This document shows positions 9,426 through 18,400 of a stretch of 64,000 nt of DNA, piece after piece (positions within the stretch are counted from its first letter, which is position 1; the number at the start of each line of letters is the position of its first letter). This stretch comes from Amycolatopsis regifaucium (lineage in GTDB: Bacteria; Actinomycetota; Actinomycetes; Mycobacteriales; Pseudonocardiaceae). The position numbers were made by a program, and so were the translations under genes. Under the pieces are notes generated by a model that saw only the letters and a list, made by a program, of their open reading frames with translations, searched no databases and was not told the origin of the DNA. Location of the stretch: positions 152,821 through 216,820 of the forward strand of contig NZ_LQCI01000009.1 of assembly GCF_001613935.1 (NCBI RefSeq), in the 5' to 3' direction.

Positions 9426-10241
9426 TCAGCTACCCCAGGCTGGACTGGTGTTGGGTGGGTAGGCTGAGCTGGATGCCCTGTGCACCCAGTCGTTCACGTC
9501 CTGACCGTCCCATTCCAGCAGTGTCCCGGCGTTACGGACACACTTGGCGTAGTCGAGGCTCCCGAAAAGGCGGCTGACGGTGATCTGCTGATTGAGCTGC
9601 TGGTACCCCTTGCCTGTCTCGTACTTCATCCGCACCGTGGTCCGGAGCAGCCCGAGTCGCAGATCCCCGTTCACCACGGTGAGGACTCCCTGCTGCACGT
9701 TGCTGTTCTTCTCCTCCCGTCCCTTGTTCTCGACCGCGAGCTGGCCGATCTTCTTGAGGGAGTTGATGATGCCCGTGAGCGCGTCCGTCGTCACCAGCCC
9801 TCCGACCAGGTCGGTCACCGCCGAGATGGCAGGCGACAGGGAAAGCGACGAGATGGACACACTGCGGCTGTCGCTGATGACATTGGCGAGGAACGGCATC
9901 GTCTTGAACTGGTTTTCGAAGAGGATCCACGAGATGAGGCCGAACAACGTGGACGACTGATCGAAGGCGGCCGACTCTTCGGTCTTGCGCAGGATGGTGG
10001 CGGCCACGGACTGCCATGAGCCGAAGGACACCAACGGACCCAGGCCGGGCAGCTCACTGCCGTCCCCCTTGCAGGTATTGCCGACCTCTGTCTCCTGGTC
10101 GCTGTCGCCGCGTTCGCGGCCGTCGGTGCCCAACAGCTCGAACTGCGCCAGCACTTCCCGCGGGGGCGCCTGCCTGCCCTCCGCCCACATGGCGATCTCC
10201 ACGGCTTCCCGCCGCGACTGCTCTTGAAGCAGGGTCTTCAC
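9426..10241 (-). CDS. Paralogue 1 of an unrecognised ~265-residue family (last gene of FAAL/ACP operon)
   Basis: The 271-residue protein shares a layout with the products of 12377-13171 and 13244-14029. It has an N-terminal REAVEIAMW helix, then SELPGLGPLVSFGSWQSVA, a long helical middle with AVTDLVGGLV, a beta-rich part, and the C-terminal motif LDYAKCVRNAGTLLEWDG. Cys234 in that motif is conserved in all three paralogues; this copy has a second Cys at 57. There is no signal peptide. GTG 10241 has GGAGG about nine bases upstream. It lies 16 bases after the acyl carrier protein gene, so it is co-transcribed. It is the most divergent of the three. Function unknown; an acylated or toxin-like protein is a guess from the context. 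Confidence 0.7.
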   Translation of the reverse strand: MKTLLQEQSRREAVEIAMWAEGRQAPPREVLAQFELLGTDGRERGDSDQETEVGNTCKGDGSELPGLGPLVSFGSWQSVAATILRKTEESAAFDQSSTLFGLISWILFENQFKTMPFLANVISDSRSVSISSLSLSPAISAVTDLVGGLVTTDALTGIINSLKKIGQLAVENKGREEKNSNVQQGVLTVVNGDLRLGLLRTTVRMKYETGKGYQQLNQQITVSRLFGSLDYAKCVRNAGTLLEWDGQDVNDWVHRASSSAYPPNTSPAWGS

Positions 10242-10257
10242 GGTCGCCCTCCGGTAC

Positions 10258-10542
10258 TCAGGACGTACTCGCGGCGTACTGCTCGCGCGAAGCGCAGATC
10301 AATCGCTCGATGTCCCGCACCGTCTGCACCTGAGGGATCGCCTCGAAGCCCAGATTGACCCGGAAGCCCAGCTCGACCTGGCCCAACAGGCGGAGGAGCT
10401 TCAGGGAGTCGACCCCCGGCAGCTCTCTCACCATGGTGGTGTCTTCGATCTCCTCGGGACACTCCGCGCCGCCGAGGTCCAGCGTCTCGCGGATCAGCGA
10501 GTGCAGCCGCGCTCGTTCTCGGCCGGTCAGACAGGTGTTCAT
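10258..10542 (-). CDS. Stand-alone acyl carrier protein
   Basis: The 94-residue protein has the carrier-protein fold signature. The phosphopantetheine attachment site is Ser46 in PGVDSLKLLRLL, followed by the helix-2 pattern and a C-terminal TVRDIERLI helix. ATG 10542 follows GAGGAG by five bases. It sits 32 bases after the fatty acyl-AMP ligase stop, and such pairs usually work together: the ligase activates a fatty acid and loads it onto the carrier. Here no condensation or ketosynthase module is present in the window, so the acyl acceptor must be something else, possibly one of the neighbouring proteins. Confidence 0.85.
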   Translation of the reverse strand: MNTCLTGRERARLHSLIRETLDLGGAECPEEIEDTTMVRELPGVDSLKLLRLLGQVELGFRVNLGFEAIPQVQTVRDIERLICASREQYAASTS

Positions 10543-10574
10543 GGCTACTCCTCGTTGCCCTGTAGGGATGGTGT

Positions 10575-12299
10575 TCAGCTCGCCTGAGGGAACGCCCCAT
10601 CGTGGAGAGTTCCGTCGAGGTACTGCTGCCGTGTCTTGTGCCGCTTCACCTTGCCGCTGGAGGTCTTGGGCAGCTCTCCCGGCATCAGCAGGAGGATCTC
10701 CGCCACGGACAGCGACAGCTTCGCCTGGATGTGACCGCGGACCTGCCGCGCCACCGCGGCGGCGTCCCCTTCCCGGAACTCGGCGACGATCACCACCTCT
10801 TCGGTGGCCGGGCCTGGCCGGGTGAAGGCCACGACGTTGCCCTTGCGCAGGCCGGGGACCTCGGCCGCCGCCCACTCCACCGTCTGAGGATCGTGCTTGC
10901 GCCCATTGATGATCAGCACATCCTTCTTGCGGCTCGTCACGTAGAGGAGGCCTTCCGCCAGGTATCCGCAGTCCCCCGTGCGCAGGCCCTGCGCGGTGAA
11001 GCTCCGCCGGGTCGCCTCCACGTCACCGTGGTAGCCCGCGGCTACGCTCGGCCCCTGGAAGACCACCTCGCCGATGTGCCGATCCGGGAGCGGGTTCCCC
11101 TCCTCATCCACGATGAGGATTCGGTGCCCCGCGATGGGGCGTCCGCAGGAAACAAACGCCACCTGGGACCCGGGGGCCTCCGCCTTCGAAGCGGGCCAAG
11201 CGAGACCGCTCGCGTGGTAGGGCTCTTTCTGGATCACATCCAGGGCGAACGGAACTCCGCTCTCCCCCAGCGAGATCGCGAGCGTCGCCTCCGCCATGCC
11301 GTAACACGGCGACACCGCTCCTGGCCGCAGCCCCGCCCTCGCGAAGTGTGCCCCGAAGGAACGCAATGTCTCCGGATGGTTGGGCTCGGCACCGCAGCCC
11401 ACGATCCGCAAGCAGGACAGGTCCAGCCGCTGGAGCTCCTCCACCGGGGTGTGCTTGACGGCCAGCGCCAAGCCGAAGTTGGGCGCGAAGGTCACGGTCG
11501 CACGGTGGCGGCTCACCGTTTCCAGCCAGGTCCTCGGTGAAAGTGCGAAACGCAGCGTCGGGAGGAAGGTCACCGGGCAGCGCGCGATCAGCGGCGCCAG
11601 CACGAAACCGACCAGCCCCATGTCGTGATACAGGGGCAACCAGCTCACACCCCGGTCTCGCGCGCGATCGAGGCGCAGGGCGCTGATGATGGCCGCGCAG
11701 TTGGCGAGCACGCCGGCGTGCGTGACCCGTACTCCCTTGGGGGCCGCGGTGCTCCCCGAGGTGAACTGCAAGAACATCACATCCTCCGCGAGGATCGCCT
11801 CGGGCCGGGGCACACTCCCCACGAGGGGCTCGGCGAAGAACTCCTCCGGGACGAGGAGCCGCAGACCCTCGACCGACTGGAGGACTGGGGCGAGCAGGTC
11901 CGCCAGGCTGGAGGGCGCCAAGACCGCGCGGGCTCCCGCCGCGCGGAGGATGTGGGCGGCGTCCTCGCAGTACGCCTCGAACTTGCCGAAGCCCAAGGGC
12001 GGGTACAGAGGTACCGGGACGACGCCCACCGAGACCGCGCCCAGGAAGGTGAAAACGAACTCCCGCTCCTCGGGGATGATGAGCGCGATGCGCTCTCCCT
12101 TGCGCAAGCCGCTTCCGAGCAGCCGACGTCCCCGGTGCAGCGCCTCGCGTGACAACTCCGCCCAGCTCACGAAGTGCTCTCGCCCGTCCTGGTTTATGAA
12201 CGTGTAGCCGCTGTCCGAGTGACGGAGGTTTTCGGTAAGGACCTGGGTGAAGGTCAAGCCCGTCGCTCCCTTGGCGGACAGCAATTCTTCGGAGAACAT
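10575..12299 (-). CDS. Fatty acyl-AMP ligase (FAAL)
   Basis: The 574-residue enzyme is an ANL-superfamily adenylating enzyme that converts a fatty acid and ATP to acyl-AMP. The phosphate-loop motif FTSGSTAAPKGVRVTH lies near residue 180. Later come SPCYGMAEATLAIS, LRTGDCGYL and KDVLIINGRKHDPQTVEW, with the C-terminal lysine motif LPKTSSGKVKRHKTRQ. The pattern LILRGRNHYPQDIE-like 'IINGRKHDPQ' and the overall length fit FAALs rather than acyl-CoA synthetases. ATG 12299 is preferred over the longer frame because FAAL-like sequence begins there. It lies between paralogue 2 and the carrier protein in one operon. Confidence 0.87.
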   Translation of the reverse strand: MFSEELLSAKGATGLTFTQVLTENLRHSDSGYTFINQDGREHFVSWAELSREALHRGRRLLGSGLRKGERIALIIPEEREFVFTFLGAVSVGVVPVPLYPPLGFGKFEAYCEDAAHILRAAGARAVLAPSSLADLLAPVLQSVEGLRLLVPEEFFAEPLVGSVPRPEAILAEDVMFLQFTSGSTAAPKGVRVTHAGVLANCAAIISALRLDRARDRGVSWLPLYHDMGLVGFVLAPLIARCPVTFLPTLRFALSPRTWLETVSRHRATVTFAPNFGLALAVKHTPVEELQRLDLSCLRIVGCGAEPNHPETLRSFGAHFARAGLRPGAVSPCYGMAEATLAISLGESGVPFALDVIQKEPYHASGLAWPASKAEAPGSQVAFVSCGRPIAGHRILIVDEEGNPLPDRHIGEVVFQGPSVAAGYHGDVEATRRSFTAQGLRTGDCGYLAEGLLYVTSRKKDVLIINGRKHDPQTVEWAAAEVPGLRKGNVVAFTRPGPATEEVVIVAEFREGDAAAVARQVRGHIQAKLSLSVAEILLLMPGELPKTSSGKVKRHKTRQQYLDGTLHDGAFPQAS

Positions 12300-12321
12300 G
12301 AGACCTGCCGGAGTAGGGGGT

Positions 12322-12343
12322 CCCGGGGGCCACCGCCCCCGGG
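12322..12343 (-). terminator. Hairpin inside the operon, between paralogue 2 and FAAL
   Basis: CCCGGGGGC and GCCCCCGGG form a perfect 9-bp stem with a CACC loop, 34 bases after the paralogue 2 stop and 23 before the FAAL start. It may reduce read-through so that the two upstream paralogues are made in excess of the enzymes, or it may stabilise the upstream mRNA end. Confidence 0.5.
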
Positions 12344-12376
12344 AGCCAGGTGAATGGGAAAAGACGCCGAACCGCC

Positions 12377-13171
12377 TCAGTTGTTCCAGGCGGGACTTTG
12401 GTTCGGCGGCTTCGGGGCGCTCGCCGTCTCGTTCTCCCACTCTTCCACGTCCTTGCCATCCCACTTGAGCAGCGTCTCGGCGTTGCGCTTGCACTTTTCG
12501 AAGTCGAGTACGCCGTAACCCCGGTAGACCTTGAGAGTCTGCTGGAGCTGCTCGTATCCCTTGCCGGACTTGTACTCCATCTCCACCTCGGTCCGGACGG
12601 CTCCGAGGTAGAGATTCTGGTTGTGGCGCGACAGGACCCCGACCTGCTGGTTGGAGTTCTTCTGCTTCTGCCCTTCGTTCTCGAGCGCCAGCGTGGCGAT
12701 CTTTTTGATGGTCGTCACGATGCCTTGGAAGTTTTCCGGCGTCATGATGTTCTCGACCAGGTCCGACACCGCGTTGACCCCCTTCTCCAGGGATATCTTG
12801 CTGATCGACGCATTGCGGTTGTCATAGGTGTAGGTCAGAAAGAACGGAATCGTGGAGAACTTGTAGAGGAAGTTGTTCCAAGCGACCGGATCGAAGTTCG
12901 CGCTTCCCGGGTTGAACTTGCTGAGAGTCACGGACTTGTGCACGATGGTGCTGGCGACGGACTCCCACGACCCGAATTTCGACAGGGGCCCGAGATCCGG
13001 CAGAGAGCTGCCGTCTCCTCCTGCCTTGTTGCCCACCGCCTGGTCGTTGCTGTCGGAGTCGAACCGTGAGCGCACGTCCGCCGCGACGGCCTCCAACTCA
13101 GGAAAAGGTGTTTGCCACAGCGCGACTTCCAGGGCTTCGCGGTCAACCTGGGACTGACTGATGGCGGACAT
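12377..13171 (-). CDS. Paralogue 2 of the unrecognised ~265-residue family
   Basis: The 264-residue product has only one cysteine, Cys227, in VLDFEKCKRNAETLLKWDG. Other shared parts are SSLPDLGPLSKFGSWESVAS (residues 55-74), IPFFLTYTYDNRN (108-120), VNAVSDLVENIM and a beta-rich VYRGYG before the Cys motif. AAGGAG lies about six bases before ATG 13171, and this start aligns with paralogue 3. There is no signal peptide or membrane helix. It is much closer to paralogue 3 than to paralogue 1. Base composition is lower in GC than nearby housekeeping genes: bases 12841-12900 are 50% GC by count. Together with the transposase remnant next to the operon, this hints at acquisition by transfer. Confidence 0.75.
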   Translation of the reverse strand: MSAISQSQVDREALEVALWQTPFPELEAVAADVRSRFDSDSNDQAVGNKAGGDGSSLPDLGPLSKFGSWESVASTIVHKSVTLSKFNPGSANFDPVAWNNFLYKFSTIPFFLTYTYDNRNASISKISLEKGVNAVSDLVENIMTPENFQGIVTTIKKIATLALENEGQKQKNSNQQVGVLSRHNQNLYLGAVRTEVEMEYKSGKGYEQLQQTLKVYRGYGVLDFEKCKRNAETLLKWDGKDVEEWENETASAPKPPNQSPAWNN

Positions 13172-13243
13172 GAATACTCCTTGTCTACGGGTGAAATGCT
13201 GCACAGGGAAAGAGAACGAGGTGTGGCGAGAAGACCCGGCTGG

Positions 13244-14029
13244 TCAAGCCGGACTGCCGTCGGGTTTCACGGCGTAGCTGCTCGTGTCCCTGACCCAGGC
13301 ATTCACGTGGGTGCCCCACGTGAGCAGCGTGTTGGCGTTACGAAGGCATCTTTCGAAGTCGAGCGCGCCGTAGCCGCGGTAGATGGTGAGGGTCTGCGGC
13401 GGCGGATCGTATCCTCCTTTGTCCTGGTTGTACTGCATCACCGAGGCGGTCCGGACGAATCCGAGGTAGAGCCCGCCGTCATGGCGCGACAGGATGCCGA
13501 GCTGCTGATTGCTGACTTTCTCCGGCTCGGTTTTGTTCCGGACCGTCGTCGCGGCCATCTTCTGGATGGTCGTCTTGACGTCATCGAAGTTCTGCGGATT
13601 CAGGAAATTCTGCACCAGGTCCGACACCGCGTCGATGATGATGTCAAGGGAAGGTGCGGAAAGGGAAACATTGCGGTTGTCGTACGTGTACGACAGAAAG
13701 AACGGAATCGTGGCCGCCTTTTTGAGGTAGTTGTCCCAGGCGACCGGGTCGAAGGTCAGGCTCCCCGGGTCGAAGCCGCTCATGACCGCCGTCTTGAACA
13801 GCAGCGTGCTGGCCACGTTCTCCCACGAGCCGAAGCTCGACAGCGGTCCCAGGTCGGGCAGTTCGCTGCCGTGTTGCAGGGCAACGTTGCCGACCACCTG
13901 CTCCTGACTCTGGGAGTTCAACTGCGAGAGCATGGACATCGCGGCGGTGTCCGGTTCCGAAAAAAGCGTCTGCCACAACGCGATTTCCACGACCTCTCGG
14001 TGCGATTGGGGCTGGCTGATGCCGGACAT
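13244..14029 (-). CDS. Paralogue 3 of the unrecognised ~265-residue family (first gene of operon)
   Basis: The 261-residue product has a single cysteine, Cys228, in ALDFERCLRNANTLLTWG. It shares SELPDLGPLSSFGSWENVAS, IPFFLSYTYDNRNVSLS and IYRGYGALDF with paralogue 2. The ribosome site AAGGAG precedes ATG 14029 by about six bases, and the sequence around both starts is nearly the same as in paralogue 2, so the two likely arose by tandem duplication. It is followed after 72 bases by paralogue 2. As the first gene, it marks the promoter side of the operon, somewhere in 14030-14499. Function unknown; no catalytic motif is visible. Confidence 0.75.
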   Translation of the reverse strand: MSGISQPQSHREVVEIALWQTLFSEPDTAAMSMLSQLNSQSQEQVVGNVALQHGSELPDLGPLSSFGSWENVASTLLFKTAVMSGFDPGSLTFDPVAWDNYLKKAATIPFFLSYTYDNRNVSLSAPSLDIIIDAVSDLVQNFLNPQNFDDVKTTIQKMAATTVRNKTEPEKVSNQQLGILSRHDGGLYLGFVRTASVMQYNQDKGGYDPPPQTLTIYRGYGALDFERCLRNANTLLTWGTHVNAWVRDTSSYAVKPDGSPA

Positions 14030-14659
14030 GACTACTCCTTGCATTCAGGTGAGGTGCCATACCGCGAGCTGAGACGAAGTCACTGCCCGATCAGGTCATC
14101 GCACGAGCCGATGAGCTGTCGCGACTTCGATGAAGGCAAAGACCGTGACAGCCCGTCAGCGCGCATACGATCGTCGTAGATTTTGGCGTCGAGAGCTTCG
14201 CGCATCGAATTGTCCGGACCCTGGGACGGCGGAATCACACCGGAACTGTGACACGTTCACTGGGTCGAAGCCGTTCCCCGGCAGAGAAGCCGTATTCGCT
14301 GCACCGGTTCCGCCCGGCAGCGTCAACGGTGATTCCGGGCGACTGCCGCTTTCTTGCTCTGGGCCTCGCCGTCAAGGGGTTGTACAGCACAAAAGTCTCC
14401 GTCCGCTTCGTGTGTCGTGCGTGCTGCCTCTACTGTCCCGAATCGGCCGGGGTGACCGTCAAGGCCACAACCGAGGGGTCGGAGATCACCCTCTGTCCAT
14501 TACGTGGTGACCTCACTCACCTGGTATTGGTCGCCGTCGCACCAACGCCGCAACGCGAAGCCGGAATCGAGACCTTTGACGCGGCACAGGCGCGGATACT
14601 TGCCGTGGAAGTACGCACTCGTGGCACGGGTCCGGGTGGGAATCCGCTTTCCGGTCATC
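14030..14659. other. Intergenic region with the presumed operon promoter
   Basis: No gene is supported. The promoter of the leftward three-paralogue/FAAL/ACP operon should lie here. A -10-like TATGGC occurs about 30 bases before the first start codon on the minus strand, but no matching -35 stands out. Confidence 0.4.
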
Positions 14660-14910
14660 AACGAGCGCGCCGAACCAGCGGAAGGTGTACTCGACGTCGA
14701 ATCGTCGCAGGAACGCTTGGCAGAGAAGGTCTGACTCAGCTGTATCGAGATTGATACCTGAATGACAGAGCCAGACCCGTGCGGGATGGCTCCGGATGGC
14801 GGCCGATCAACCTCTCGGGGCGGCTCACGGTTCCCTCGATGATGAGGAGTTTCCGGGCCAGGCGTGGGTGCAACCGGTTCCAAGCGCAAGCCAGTGCGAC
14901 CACGGCCTGG
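14660..14910 (-). pseudogene. Transposase remnant (IS701-like DDE type)
   Basis: Two pieces in different minus-strand frames match the C-terminal half of a common actinobacterial transposase. The first is CAWNRLHPRLARK followed by IEGTV, around 14835-14900. The second is QAFLRRFDVEYTFRWF, around 14680-14725. In intact relatives these are AWDRLHPRL, EGTV and AFLRRFDLEHTFR in the same order. The N-terminal two thirds and the end are missing. No terminal inverted repeats were recognised. It separates the leftward operon from the 2,195-residue protein gene. Confidence 0.6.
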
Positions 14911-15403
14911 TCGACCGGACCGACCAGACTTGTCTTCGGCGCCGAACCGCCCCGTGCACGGAGCGCGCCCCTGCTCGCCAACGAAGTGAAATCGGCCGCC
15001 GCCTCCTGCATGACCGGCACAACGCGACCAGAATCACCGACACGACTGCTCTCCCCCGGTAAAGAGCAGCACCCCAACCTCACCGGCGGCCCAACCGGCC
15101 CACGGCATCCGGTCACTGGATGCGTGCCACGCCGGCCAAGCGCAGCCACGCCGAACCCGGCTCGACCATCGGCGCCGTCCTGGTCGTTCACGGCGGCACG
15201 GTCTACCGGCTTCAGGAGAACCGACCTCCGCGCTGAATTCCGGAGGAACACACTGTCGGAAAGCCATCGTCCCGAACAGGCTCACCAACCGCCGTCCGGA
15301 AAAACGGTGCGTCACCTTCTTTCACTATTCCAGGGGGATGCCCGAATGCTCCTGCCTCAATAACATGAAAGGTCGCCAACGTTTCCCCGAGTGAGGGACA
15401 GCT
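14911..15403. other. Intergenic region upstream of the giant LamG gene
   Basis: No supported gene. It may contain further decayed insertion-sequence DNA. The ribosome binding site GAGGGA of the downstream gene is at 15390-15396. Confidence 0.4.
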
Positions 15404-18400
15404 ATGACGATCTCGGAACAAAACTGGCCCTCGACCGACTGCAACGGTATTACGCTGGTCGATCCCGTCGGTCTCACCCTCGCCGGAACAGTGGTGCTAC
15501 TCGCCCGGAAAGCCGGCACGGCGGTCGATTCGCTGTACTACAACGTGCGTGTCTCCGGGGCGGATCCTGGCGTTCCCCAGGAATGGGCGGGCTGGAACGA
15601 GCTGCGGCTCACCGGGAAAACCGCCGGGTCGGCGGATGACCGTCCACTGTTGCGGATCGCCGGCATGGACCTGATCACCGTCGATTCGGCCGCCGCTGCT
15701 CCGAAGCCCGCGGATGCGCCTTTCCGGGCGGTCACCGACGGCAGGTACATCTCGTGCTTCCGCCAGTCCGCCTCCGGCACTCTCTACGTGGATCGCTTCG
15801 CGCTCGTGCGGACTCCGCCACAGCAGACCAGCGGCTCGCGTGACGGTGAGATCCAAGGCGAATGGCGGATGGAGCGGGTGTGGGAGGTGCGGTACCGGCG
15901 CAGTGAGCGCCGCGACGCGCCGGCGGGCCCTGGCGACGAACTCGGCTTCCGCAACATGATCGACGAGCCGTTCCCGGAGCCCACCATCGAACTGTCGGCG
16001 CTGTCCGGTATCACCGGCGGCCGGTTCGACGTCGTCCTCGCGCCCACTTCGGACGCCGATGTCCGCCGCTGGCACATCATCGCCGTCACCGGCGAAATCC
16101 TCACCTTCGTCTCGTATCCGCAGGACGGCACGGGCGGCATCGAGGTCGATCCGGCGCTGGCACGTACTTTCACGATCACCCCGACGCTCTGGAATTCGGG
16201 AAAGAGCACCCCGTTGACCCCGGCCGCCGGTGTCGGCGCGAGCCTGTACGCCGAGCTGGAAAGGACGGGCGCGGAGCCGAGTCTGCCGTCTAGCCTGCGC
16301 AGGGCCGTCCGCCTGTGCGTCACCGTCCCGGTCGCCAACGCCGGGGCCAGGCTGCCAGGAGCACTGGCGGTCTACGATTTCGGCGTGCTGCCGGACGGGA
16401 CCATCCCGATGTTCCCGGCGGGGATCGGCTGTGTGCTGATCGACGGCACGCTGAACGGCGGCGGTTTCACCCCGGGCACCGGCGACCACCCCGTCCCCGC
16501 CAAGGCGGTGCGCTCGGCCGGTGCCGGCACGGTGAGCGCGGTCCTGCTGGGCACACCGAGACCGGCCGCCGCACCCGCCGTCCTCGACAGTGCCGACGGG
16601 CTGGTGCACTGCTACTTCCCCCAGCCGTCCAGCCCGGCGGGGACCGAAGCTTTCGCGGTCGCCCAGTACGACCCCACGGTGACCAGGACCCGGCTCACGA
16701 TGCCCTGGAACGCCGACGACCAGACCGGCACGTTCACGTTGATCGCCCGGCGCAGTGGCAGCACGTTCGACGACGTCGCGGCGACCGTGGCGCCCTGCGT
16801 CCGTGACGGCGTCACCGCGTCCGACCTCTGCGACGTGACGATCGACTACGGCACCGCCGCCGGCCTGCCGCACGAGAACTGGGGCGGTGTCCCGCGAGAC
16901 GTCCGGACCATGGTCTCGGTCCTCAACGGTGCGTTCTCCGACGACCCCGCCGACAAAGCGGTCCTGTCCGGCACCCGGCCGTACTACGACTTCCTGGGCC
17001 ACCAGCCGTCGGTACGGTTGCCCCTGGCATCGGCCGGCAGGCTCGTGCTGATCTCCCACCGTCCCGACATGCCGCTCTCGCGGGTCGAGGTCACCGCCGC
17101 GGCGAACGGGACGGTGGATCTGATCATGCGCTACACCTCCGACACCGGTGTCACCGCGGTGCAGACCTGGCGAGCGGTGCCGGCAGGCACCGTCAACGCG
17201 GTGCCGGTCCTCAACGGTGACGCGGATCCGGCGACCTACCCCTATCACCAGGCCGACGCCGACACACCCGTCTACGCGTTGAGCACCGGCGGTGGCAGCA
17301 TCTTGCTCTTCGGCAAGACGACCGGGAACCCGTCGCTGACGGTCTCACCGGCGGACGGCGATCCGGCGCACTGCACCGTTTCCCTCGTCACTGGCGGACG
17401 GCCCGCCGTGAAACTCGAGAACGTACCCCGTGAGCAGGCGGGTTTCGTCGCCCGGTTGCGTGCCTGGAGCGCGGCCGACGCGGTGTTCGGCCACATCTCA
17501 GCCGATCCGAAACCCGGGCCTGTCGCCGACCAGACCTTCACCACTCCCCTGGATCTGCGCGGTGGCTCGGTGCTGTTCGACGTGCTCCAACCGGCCGACG
17601 TGGGAGATCTCGCCGCCGGGCAGGTCGACGCGGCGAGCTGGCAGGGACGGTCGCTGACCCCGGCACCGCCGGACGGCACCGTCGGCCGGGCGATGATCGC
17701 GATGACCGCGCTCCCGCCGGAAAGTCCCCTGTTCGGCCGGGCACCGCGGGCGGTGGACGGCACGAGTACCCGGACGGTGACCGGCGACAACGGCAAGTGG
17801 CTGGCCGCGCATCAGGCGAAAGCGCTCACGCTGAACGGCCGCCAGGCGATGAGCGTCGCACTCACCAACACCCAGCTGGCGCCGCGACCGGCTTGGACCA
17901 TGGAGTCCTGGATCCGGCCGGAAGGCAGCGACCCGGCCACGGTGATCACCTACGACAACGGGCCGGCGAAGGGGCTGGGCGAACTTACGCCGACCTACTA
18001 TCTCGGCGTCGCCGGCCTGCCCACAGTGCGCTTCGACGCCTTCACCCAGAAGAAGAACACCCCAAGCTCCTACCTCGCGGTGCCGTCGAACCCCGCGTTC
18101 ACGCCCGGCCCCACCGGCTTCACCTGGGAGGCGTGGATCAAACCGGACTCGAAGCCGTGTCCCAAGGCGAACCGGCTCGGCAGCGTCCTGCAGGTCTGCG
18201 ACGCGAAGAGCAAAAGCACCCCGCTGCTCAATCTCGGTCTCGACGTCGGGCGCCACCTCTCGCTGGGCTACCGGCCGCAAAGCCACGAGCCGAAGTCGAG
18301 TTACCTCACCGCGGGGAATCCCCTGCCCGCCGGTGTCTGGTCGCATGTCGCGGCGACGGGCGCATGGCAGAACGGGACCTGGACGCTGAAGATCTACGTC

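Noticed and set aside
9426..14029. Identification of the three paralogues as Evf-type virulence factors
   Set aside because: Size and a single conserved Cys are similar, but I cannot align them from memory; kept only as a loose parallel.
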